From: Nocardia huaxiensis
Lineage (GTDB): Bacteria; Actinomycetota; Actinomycetes; Mycobacteriales; Mycobacteriaceae
Assembly (NCBI RefSeq): GCF_013744875.1
Contig: NZ_CP059399.1
Span: forward strand, 3,286,001 to 3,350,000
Length of the DNA stretch: 64,000 nt
Reading direction: 5' to 3'
Position 1 is the stretch's first letter. The number at the start of each line of letters is the position of its first letter. The notes beneath the pieces are model-generated. The model ran no database searches. It saw only the letters and a list, made by a program, of their open reading frames with translations, and was not told the DNA's origin. Positions 1-6,786 of the stretch are shown piece by piece. A program made the translations under genes and the position numbers.

Positions 1-433
1 GGGTCGGCACGATGTTCTCGCGACCGAGCAGCATTCGACGCATCGTGGCCTCGTCGACGGACACGAAGGGATCGTGCGCGGCGGTATCCGCTGCGTGCGG
101 CATGAGGAGCACAACTTCGAGCATGTGCGGCACGTACTGGCTGCGCCCGAACACCAACCCGGCGAATACCTCTTCCGCATGCTTGCGAATCCCCCTCAGC
201 CACTGCCGATCCGGCACGCTGTCGGTGAACACCAGGGCGTACACGCCGGTCGGTCCGACCGCGAATGCGGCTGCACGATCTCGGCGGGACGGTCCGCGAT
301 CGATCAATACGTGCCAGCGGCTCTCCATCAGCGGAATCGACAGAAACCGGCGTTGCTCAGCGGTCAAAGACGGAATGTCGACCAGCTTCCGCTCAACCCA
401 GGTCCGGCGTCGTTCGCGGTTGATATCGGGCAT
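1..433 (-). CDS. Partial unknown protein, possibly a degenerate NERD-like domain (C-terminus off the window)
   Basis: An open minus-strand frame starts at an ATG at 433..431 behind an AGGGGG ribosome site and runs off the left edge after about 144 codons. The N-terminus is basic (MPDINRERRRTWVERK). The stretch DRAAAFAVGPTGVYALVFTD is reminiscent of the hydrophobic core of nuclease-related NERD domains (acidic residue, strand, gp(s/t)Gvy, strand), but the usual acidic/lysine signature is not evident, so this is only a resemblance. It is divergent from the GIY-YIG gene, with a roughly 250 bp spacer that should hold both promoters. Function is unknown. The ribosome site and continuous frame support its being a real gene. 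Confidence 0.6.
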   Translation of the reverse strand, partial: MPDINRERRRTWVERKLVDIPSLTAEQRRFLSIPLMESRWHVLIDRGPSRRDRAAAFAVGPTGVYALVFTDSVPDRQWLRGIRKHAEEVFAGLVFGRSQYVPHMLEVVLLMPHAADTAAHDPFVSVDEATMRRMLLGRENIVPT

Positions 434-689
434 CAGTTCCCCCTGGATCCTCGAACCCAACTACCGATCAAGATAGCGAACGAGAACCTTGCAATGGGTT
501 GAATTGCACTCTGCTGGTAGGGATTTCAACCAGCTCGTGGTCGGTTCTCGGTCGAATGAGCCGAGCTGTGCGGCAAGGTTGTGGCTGGATGGACTGTTTG
601 ATCGGTAGGGTCCCCGGGCGAAGCAGGCGACTTACTCTCGGGATGGTGAAATCTGTTGGGCCGCAATGACAGTGTCGGTGAAGGTTCGT

Positions 690-2309
690 ATGCTCGCCCT
701 CATGACTCATGCGTCCGGGGCGGTGGCCGACAACTGGGCTGATTCCCAAAACTTTCTTCCCTCAGTGGATTTCGTCGACGTACGCACGGTGGCCTTGCCG
801 TCGGGGCAGCCGGTGCTCAGCGGCTGGTACCTACTGCGGTTCCAGGACGGCACCTTCTACCTGGGTGAATCGGTAAATCTGCGAGGGCGAATGGCTGGAC
901 ACCGGGCGAAATGGGGTGAGGAGATCGCTAGCGTGCGGATCTGTCCGCGGGTGGCTTCCAAGCAGGAGCTGAAGCGGCGCGAGCGGATCCTCACACACGA
1001 ACTCGAGGCGCTGGGTGTGCGGCTGCGGAATGTGGTCAACGCCAGCGTTACCACTGGTCGTAATGCTCTCGACGAACTGCTGCCGGTGGCCGAGCAGGAA
1101 CGGTGGCTGGGCGACCCGAGAGCCTACAACGCTGCCGATGTGACTCCGCTGAAGGCGATGGCGGCGCAGGAGATTCGGTACTCGACTCCTGCCCGGAAGT
1201 ACCACGAGAAGCCGGATGCAGTGGGGGTGACTGCGTTGCTGTGGACGTTTCTGGACTCGTCGGTACCCGTGCCTCGGGCGACCGAGTTCCAATACTGGTC
1301 GGTCAGCACGGGAACCTACGGAGGCAAGCGCCGATTCTGCGTGAGTGTTGGAGCCATGGAGGTGTTCGTCGTAAACGACGACCTGACAGGTTTCCTCAAT
1401 GTCCGTCGCAGCGCGCTGGTTCCTACTCTCGAGGCCGAGAGGGAATTCGGGCGCCGTCACCCTCGGGTGCGGCTGCGGCATCGTGCCTATGACGATGCCG
1501 GCAGTGATGTCATCTCGATACAGTGTCCGACTCGCGACAGTCTCCAGCGGATCGTCGACGATCCCGCGGTTACCGCCGCGGCTGCGCGGCTGATCCTTGA
1601 CGTGATGCGCAAGCACTGCTGCTCCTATACCCGTAACCACTGCCCGCAAGTGGTTCAGTCGGTGTATCCCGAATATCCACGACAAACGCTGCCTCACACC
1701 GAGACTCCCGTAGATGCTGCGGTCGTAGAGTCGAGGTCGTCCACGCCGCTGTTCCCGGACACAGTAGACAGTGGTGACCACCCGTCGGCAGACGATTTGC
1801 CCGTGGTGTCCGAAGCCGACGATCTCGGCGACGTCGTCTGCTATTGGCTGGTGACGCCCGGTTCGAAAAAGTCAGGCCGAAATCAGCTGCGGGACTTCCT
1901 GGCCCGGGGCGAGTGGCGGATGGACCCTCACCTTCGCTTCGAAGCCAAGGTGGCCGATATGCTGCCGGGCGAACGTATCGCGGTGCGGACTCGACGCAAC
2001 ACCGGCGACGAGGATGTTCCCTTCGACCGGCGCGGAAATTTGGTGTCGGTCATGGACTTTCACCTGACCGGCACGATCACCGCCAATCCGGGGGACGGCT
2101 GCTCGGTCAAGGTGGACTGGGATCGGCCTCCGCGGCGGCCATGGTCATATTTCCTGTACACCAACCAGGATGTCGTGTGGACGCTCGCCCGCGGGTTGCA
2201 CCCCATCTCCGACGACGTGATCGGCTTCGTGTTCGACGGCAAACCTCAGCAGAACATCGACGTTCTCCGCAACCACCCGTTCTGGGCCGACCGTTTCGGC
2301 GACCGGTGA
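690..2309 (+). CDS. GIY-YIG nuclease-like domain protein in a defence context
   Basis: This is a 539-residue protein from the ATG at 690, which has GGTGAAGG five bases upstream. The in-frame ATG at 666 has a poorer site. Residues about 43-125 read as a GIY-YIG nuclease module: GWYLLRF, then FYLGES, an arginine-rich LRGRMAGH, and a conserved-type Glu in KRRERILTHELEALG followed by LRN. In the family, the two tyrosines, Arg and Glu form the metal-dependent endonuclease site. The remaining 400 residues match nothing I recognise; residues about 345-390 are acidic and low-complexity, and the C-terminus is rich in Trp and Asp. It converges on mcrC with a 28 bp gap, so it may be a defence accessory, but no operon link exists. 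Nuclease-domain call moderate; biological role inferred. Confidence 0.7.
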   Translation: MLALMTHASGAVADNWADSQNFLPSVDFVDVRTVALPSGQPVLSGWYLLRFQDGTFYLGESVNLRGRMAGHRAKWGEEIASVRICPRVASKQELKRRERILTHELEALGVRLRNVVNASVTTGRNALDELLPVAEQERWLGDPRAYNAADVTPLKAMAAQEIRYSTPARKYHEKPDAVGVTALLWTFLDSSVPVPRATEFQYWSVSTGTYGGKRRFCVSVGAMEVFVVNDDLTGFLNVRRSALVPTLEAEREFGRRHPRVRLRHRAYDDAGSDVISIQCPTRDSLQRIVDDPAVTAAAARLILDVMRKHCCSYTRNHCPQVVQSVYPEYPRQTLPHTETPVDAAVVESRSSTPLFPDTVDSGDHPSADDLPVVSEADDLGDVVCYWLVTPGSKKSGRNQLRDFLARGEWRMDPHLRFEAKVADMLPGERIAVRTRRNTGDEDVPFDRRGNLVSVMDFHLTGTITANPGDGCSVKVDWDRPPRRPWSYFLYTNQDVVWTLARGLHPISDDVIGFVFDGKPQQNIDVLRNHPFWADRFGDR

Positions 2310-2337
2310 CGTCCCCTCTCGGCCAAACCGACGGGCC

Positions 2338-3594
2338 TCAGCTCGGGTGAATCGTGATGTCGTTGCCCCAGAGCGCCGCACGAATCCAGTCGACTGCCTG
2401 GACTGGTTCGGCGCGGGTGTCGATTCCCAGCACTTGGATGGTGCCCAACTGCCGGTCGTTGCCGTTCACCCGTAGCATGCGGCGGGAGCTGCCGCCCGGC
2501 TGCGGGTGAACGATCGCGGCGATCGGGGTGTGTTCGGGGCAGTAGCCGGCGATATACGTGAGTAGCTGGTGGACGTCGGCGGCGCTGACGGTGCGGGTGG
2601 CGTAATGCTTGTACTTCGCGTCGGCGGGAAACAGCGCCTCGTTCGGTGTGCCGGTGTGCAGTCGCAGCAGCACGTCGGGTCGGAACGGCGGCCGCGAGGA
2701 TAGGTCCCCGCGGGTTGCGAGCCCGAGTGGTCCGCTCGACGAGATGGCGGTGCCGCCGAGCGGGGCGGCGGCGTCGCTGAGAAGGCGGTGCACGACGGCT
2801 TCCCATAGTCGGGGCATGTCCAGCAGCAGGCTGCTGGCCGAATGTCCCTGCTCGGTCAGCAGATTCGTGACGCCGCCCGCGTGCAGGATCAGTCCGGCCC
2901 ACTGGTGTGCGGTGCAGTAGCGGTGATTGACACGGCTGTAGGTTGCGCGATCGAGCAGGCGGACCGCCTCGCCGGGGAGGGCCGTTGTCGGGAACTCCGT
3001 TGCGGTGGTGCCGAGTTGGTGCGCAAGGTGGTCGTCGGTCGCCAAGGCGCGTGCGGCGCGCAGGGCCGCGCCGCAGACGCGGTTCTCCCAGATGTCGATA
3101 TCGCGGTCGAAGGTGCGCATGTGCAGCTTGTCGACCATGCCATACCGCCTGGTGACCTGGGCTGCCACGTCGAGGCGGCCGCGCAGCACGGCGTCCACGG
3201 CGGCGCGGCGCAGGTAGTCGCGGCGCAGACCGTCCCGCAGGAGGTTTCGGCATTCGGCGAGCAGTGCCGCGGCGATGACATCAGTGAGGCCATGTCGACC
3301 GGAAGTCCAGCGGTGGATGGCGTCGGCGGGGATGGGCGTGTAGGTGGCATAGCACAGCCACCGCAGCAGCGAAGCCTCGTCGAAGGCGATTTTAGGGGTG
3401 ATGATCAGGCGTAGTCGATCGAGTCCGAGGACGCCGACAGTCGCACTCGCGGTGAGGCGCCAACCGGTGCGGTCGGGTGCCACGGTGAATCGCTTGGACG
3501 CCTGCAGAGCGTGCAACCGCCCGAGGTCGCTGTCGGTAATTTGGTCGGTACGCACCGAGACCGATTCGTATTCGGCCAGGCGTATCTCAATCAT
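2338..3594 (-). CDS. mcrC: McrC-type nuclease subunit of a McrBC-like type IV restriction system
   Basis: A 418-residue protein. The start chosen is the ATG at 3594 (MIEIRLAEYES), which overlaps the mcrB stop as ATGATTGA and implies translational coupling; the longer frame to 3648 adds an unlikely Pro/Ser-rich leader. The N-terminal half is the McrC beta-rich and helical region (ITPKIAFDEASLLRWLCYAT; DRDIDIWENRV). The C-terminal part carries a PD-(D/E)xK nuclease signature, FRPDVLLRL followed about 20 residues later by DAKYKHY, giving the metal-binding Asp, second Asp and Lys. In the family McrC cleaves modified DNA once recruited and activated by the McrB GTPase ring. Length is typical, and all key residues seen are intact, so the subunit is probably active. 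Confidence 0.93.
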   Translation of the reverse strand: MIEIRLAEYESVSVRTDQITDSDLGRLHALQASKRFTVAPDRTGWRLTASATVGVLGLDRLRLIITPKIAFDEASLLRWLCYATYTPIPADAIHRWTSGRHGLTDVIAAALLAECRNLLRDGLRRDYLRRAAVDAVLRGRLDVAAQVTRRYGMVDKLHMRTFDRDIDIWENRVCGAALRAARALATDDHLAHQLGTTATEFPTTALPGEAVRLLDRATYSRVNHRYCTAHQWAGLILHAGGVTNLLTEQGHSASSLLLDMPRLWEAVVHRLLSDAAAPLGGTAISSSGPLGLATRGDLSSRPPFRPDVLLRLHTGTPNEALFPADAKYKHYATRTVSAADVHQLLTYIAGYCPEHTPIAAIVHPQPGGSSRRMLRVNGNDRQLGTIQVLGIDTRAEPVQAVDWIRAALWGNDITIHPS

Positions 3595-5659
3595 CGAGTT
3601 CGCCGCTCCCAGTGGTGAACTCGGCGGCGAGGGAGGTGGCGAGGTCATTCACCGCGATCTGCGCGGGCCGACCGGTATCGGCGTCGACCAGACGCCCCAG
3701 GATGCGGCGCAGCAGTTCGGTGCGGCCCAGGCAGTAGTCCTCTATCAGGGGGACTATGTCGTGGTAGAAGGCGGCGGCCAGTTCCTCATCGGTGGAAACG
3801 GGCTCGTCCCCGCGCAGCAGGTAGGCGTGTCCGATCTGGTGGTCCGCGTCCAGGCACGTGGTGATGCGGGCGTTCAGTGCTTCGAGGAAGGTCGCCAGGT
3901 CGAGGGAACCGATACTGCCGGAAAGGGCTTCGGGATTGGGACCGATGTGCAGGAAGGCGAAGCGGCGACGGATCGCGGCGTCGAGGTGACTGACGCTGCG
4001 GTCGGAGGTGTTCATGGTGCCGATGATCCGCACGTTGGGCGGGACGATGAATTCGCGCTTGCTGATCGGCAACCGAACGGGAATTCCACGCTTGTCGGGC
4101 TCGAGCAGCGTGATCAGTTCGCCGAAGATACGGGGCAGATCACCGCGGTTGATCTCATCGATGATCAGCAGAAAGGTGCGGTCCGGGTCCTTGGCAGCCG
4201 CCGTGCACAGCTCCTGAAACAACCCGTCGGACAATACGAGCTGCAAACCGGGGTCAGTGGACAGGTGATCGGGCTTGTAGCCTTCGACGAAGTCCTCGTA
4301 ACCGTAGGAGGGGTGAAAGGTCACCAGACTGACTCGGCCTGCCGTCAGCATCTCGGAGACCGCTTGGGCACGATCGGGTGTGTCGATCGAGGCCGTGCGA
4401 CCGTTGGCGGCGAGTGCGGTGTTGAGCGCCAGGCGAGTCTTTCCCGTGCCGGGCGGTCCGTGCAGGATCACCTGGCTCTTACGATCGAGAGCCGCCAAGA
4501 CTGGAATCACCTCCTCGGGTACGGGAACCGCTGGAAGGCTTTTGGTTTCGAGCAGGTGGGCTGATCCCATGTCGAGGATGGACAGGAAAAGTCTTTCGGG
4601 GACCTTGGCGAAGGTCGGGACCCAGCCGCGCTGTGGTTGCGAGAGTTCCTGCGCATAGCTGGTGTCCCAGTCGACGGGCACGACATGCATTGATTCAGTG
4701 CGTGTTTCGTCGAATCGATAGCCGCCGGTGACAGTGCCGACGGCGAGTATGTGGGACATGCCGCGATTGGCGACGATGCGGTCGCCAGGTTCAAGGTCAC
4801 GGAAGGCCAACAGGTTTCGCGCCTTGGCCATGTTGCCGCCGGTGGTTTCGGGCCAGTGCTCATCGAAGGCGTGCTTGAGCTCGGTGTCGCTGGTGTACTG
4901 GCTCAGGTCGCCGACCTCGTCCCAGCCGACGCAGATGAATCCTCCTGCGCGGCAGTCTTCCCAGTGGTGGGCGTTGCGGCCGGGTGCGATCTTCCAGACG
5001 GTGCGTTTGCTCGAGCGGGGATCGAAGTCCTGGTATAGCAGCAGCATCACCTCGTGCGGATTCCAGTCGCGCAGTTCGGGTTCGCGGTTGACCAGTTCGC
5101 GCAACTGGCGGTTCGCCCGCCACGCGGGTGCGTTGGGTTCGGGTGTGCCGCCGAACAATTCGATGAACGACCGCAGGTGCGAGACCGAGAAGATCGGCAG
5201 GAAATGCTGCGGGAAGTAGGTGGACAGGGTTTTCGTCACCAGTGCCTGCCCGGATCGCAGGATCTCGAGCTCGTCGAGCGCGGCGAAATCGCTTCGTGAG
5301 GCGGCGTCGAACGCGGCGACGAACTGGTCTCGGAGCCGTTTCCAGGCCGTGTCGGCATCGAGACCGTGAAGTGCCGGAGCCAACCGCCATTCGCCCGAAT
5401 TGTGGCGGTACATAATGTGCTTGGTTGCGCTGCCGCCGCTGATGCTGCCGAGGTTCGGGGTCCAGAACTCCATCAGCTTGCAATACGGGTGGTCATCCCC
5501 GTCGCTGCCCATCCCCAGGGCGTATCTGCGGAGCGGCAGGCCCTGCCATGCTTCGAGCGGGAACTGTGCCAGGACCTGCTGGCGCTGCTGGTGGACCAGT
5601 GCGAGGTGCTCAGAAGTACTGTGGCGGTCGAATTCTGCGATCGCGGTGTGAAGATCCAT
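3587..5659 (-). CDS. mcrB: McrB-like AAA+ GTPase with an EVE-like modified-base reader module
   Basis: A 690-residue protein starting behind GAGG. Residues about 1-200 are an uncharacterised N-terminal region. Residues about 218-335 look like an EVE/ASCH-type domain (WKIAPGRNAHHWEDC, ICVGWDEVGDL, later PGDRIVANRG), a fold that reads modified cytosines in other McrB proteins. The AAA+ motor follows: Walker A GPPGTGKT at about 401, Walker B LLIIDEINRGD at about 497, the McrB signature GTMNTSDRS at about 547, and arginine-finger RRRF at about 564. In the family it assembles into rings that hydrolyse GTP and drive McrC. It is the first gene of a two-gene operon with mcrC. The modification it recognises cannot be read from the sequence. 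Confidence 0.95.
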   Translation of the reverse strand: MDLHTAIAEFDRHSTSEHLALVHQQRQQVLAQFPLEAWQGLPLRRYALGMGSDGDDHPYCKLMEFWTPNLGSISGGSATKHIMYRHNSGEWRLAPALHGLDADTAWKRLRDQFVAAFDAASRSDFAALDELEILRSGQALVTKTLSTYFPQHFLPIFSVSHLRSFIELFGGTPEPNAPAWRANRQLRELVNREPELRDWNPHEVMLLLYQDFDPRSSKRTVWKIAPGRNAHHWEDCRAGGFICVGWDEVGDLSQYTSDTELKHAFDEHWPETTGGNMAKARNLLAFRDLEPGDRIVANRGMSHILAVGTVTGGYRFDETRTESMHVVPVDWDTSYAQELSQPQRGWVPTFAKVPERLFLSILDMGSAHLLETKSLPAVPVPEEVIPVLAALDRKSQVILHGPPGTGKTRLALNTALAANGRTASIDTPDRAQAVSEMLTAGRVSLVTFHPSYGYEDFVEGYKPDHLSTDPGLQLVLSDGLFQELCTAAAKDPDRTFLLIIDEINRGDLPRIFGELITLLEPDKRGIPVRLPISKREFIVPPNVRIIGTMNTSDRSVSHLDAAIRRRFAFLHIGPNPEALSGSIGSLDLATFLEALNARITTCLDADHQIGHAYLLRGDEPVSTDEELAAAFYHDIVPLIEDYCLGRTELLRRILGRLVDADTGRPAQIAVNDLATSLAAEFTTGSGELDD

Positions 5660-6026
5660 GGTTACCTCATCGTATCGATTCTGCGGCAGTCAGCTGCTCA
5701 TTGGTCAAATCTGCTGAACGGCAACGAAGATGCGATGCGCGACCATATGGCCGAGCCCGGAAGGGCAGACTGAACTTGTCACCTTCGGTTCTGGCTGCCC
5801 TTCATCGGGTGATCTCCAGAATTCAATGTGCTCCGAAAGTTGCTGTCCTGGAACTGCTCTGAATCGCCGAGGGGGCCGGGCGTGAGTTGCCACCAGCGCC
5901 GGTGACTGGTCCCTGTTCGGCCTTGGCCGAATTACGTTCAGTCACTGCCGGATTCCGCTTACTTTGTTTGAAGACCCTGCCGAGCGAGGTGCCTTCCGCG
6001 CCATCGAGATGAACAGGAGTGCGCCC
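5660..6026. other. Intergenic region upstream of mcrB
   Basis: This 367 bp between the mcrB start and a small plus-strand gene must hold the mcrBC promoter. The short frames in it lack ribosome sites and convincing protein character. I see no clear palindrome or promoter boxes. Confidence 0.4.
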
Positions 6027-6269
6027 GTGACGGCCGACTCGGCTTCTGGCCATCGCTACGTACTCACCGTTGTCGATCTCGGCGAAACGTGGCTCATCGA
6101 GGACACCCTCGGGTGCTCTCTCTCCTACCCCAAACTGGGGGATCCCGCAGAGCAGGCTGCCACGCTCGAAAATCAGCTGTTCAACCACCTACTCGAGTGG
6201 TCCTCCGCGATCGCGGCCGCACTCGCGGCGGCGGTCACCGGCGAACCGGGTGCGGATCCGAACAGTTGA
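6027..6269 (+). CDS. Small conserved-looking hypothetical protein (80 aa)
   Basis: The start is taken as the GTG at 6027 because AGGAG lies seven bases upstream; the in-frame ATGs at 5964 and 6009 lack such a site. The product is about 80 residues: a strand-rich front (RYVLTVVDLGETWLIEDTLG), a CSLSYPKLGDPAEQAAT turn, and an Ala-rich C-terminal helix. No domain is recognised. The first half alternates hydrophobic and polar residues in the way a small beta-sheet domain would. It stands alone between mcrB and the peptide gene and is transcribed away from mcrBC. It could be a small immunity or regulatory protein, but nothing in the sequence shows this. Confidence 0.55.
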   Translation: MTADSASGHRYVLTVVDLGETWLIEDTLGCSLSYPKLGDPAEQAATLENQLFNHLLEWSSAIAAALAAAVTGEPGADPNS

Positions 6270-6459
6270 GCGCACCGCGATGAGCTCCTGGACTTGTGTC
6301 GGTCTGAATCGCTTTCGGTCCAGGGAAGTCGCGGGTCGGGCGGGGTGCTTTGCCCTGGTGAGGGGGTTGGGTCGGCTTGTGGGGTGGGTGATCGTGACGC
6401 GGGTTACAGCGGTTGGGAACTTCTCGTGGGTAACCGGGTGGCGTCGGTGGGCGATGACA
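6270..6459. other. Intergenic, nothing recognised
   Basis: G-rich on the plus strand. No convincing gene, terminator or repeat was seen. Confidence 0.4.
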
Positions 6460-6561
6460 TTAGAGACCGAACGCGTAGCGGAGCCAGCCCATCCAGACGT
6501 CCGCCGGGGCGCCGATCAGGTACTGGTAGGCCGCGTTGGAAAGGCCGTTGATGATGTTCAT
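6460..6561 (-). CDS. 33-residue hydrophobic, tryptophan-containing peptide
   Basis: A very short minus-strand frame starts with ATG at 6561, preceded by GAAAGGACAGCCCC (AGGA about seven bases upstream), and ends with TAA at 6460. The peptide begins MNIINGLSNAAYQYLIGAPA and ends DVWMGWLRYAFGL. It is rich in aromatic residues (two Trp, three Tyr, one Phe), has no Cys and one Arg, and would form one or two amphipathic or membrane-associating helices. There is no separate leader or double-glycine cleavage site. It diverges from the eight-gene biosynthetic operon starting at 6787. It could be a leaderless membrane-active peptide, a small regulatory or accessory peptide, or spurious; the good ribosome site and codon pattern favour a real gene. 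Confidence 0.5.
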   Translation of the reverse strand: MNIINGLSNAAYQYLIGAPADVWMGWLRYAFGL

Positions 6562-6673
6562 GGGGCTGTCCTTTCGTTGGGGGGCGTGTGGTGCGCTGAC
6601 GTCTGGTGATCGGGGGTGGCAAATGTGTCGTTACCTGGGGTTGTGGGGTGCGCATGGGTGGGGTGGTTGGGAT

Positions 6674-6742
6674 AGCCCACAGAAGATTGGGCTGTTTCCC
6701 AAGTGAAGCATGAGGTATTCAGACAAGATCCTTTGATCTTGT
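6674..6742. promoter_or_regulatory. Cluster of three dyad-symmetric elements upstream of the biosynthetic operon
   Basis: Three inverted repeats lie in the divergent control region: AGCCCA (6674-6679) with TGGGCT (6688-6693); TTGGG (6687-6691) with CCCAA (6698-6702), overlapping the first; and a perfect 8-bp-arm dyad ACAAGATC-CTTT-GATCTTGT at 6723-6742, ending 44 bp before the GTG at 6787. The overlapping first two could be alternative RNA hairpins or operators. The third is TetR-operator sized or a stable leader hairpin. Regulation is inferred from symmetry only. Confidence 0.45.
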
Positions 6743-6786
6743 GCAGCACCGGCCGGGGCTCTGGCCGGGGTGATGGGAGAGTGCTA

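Noticed and set aside
3595..3648. Longer McrC start at 3648
   Set aside because: Adds an 18-residue Pro/Ser-rich leader overlapping McrB; ATG 3594 gives the classic 8-nt coupled overlap and a normal McrC N-terminus.
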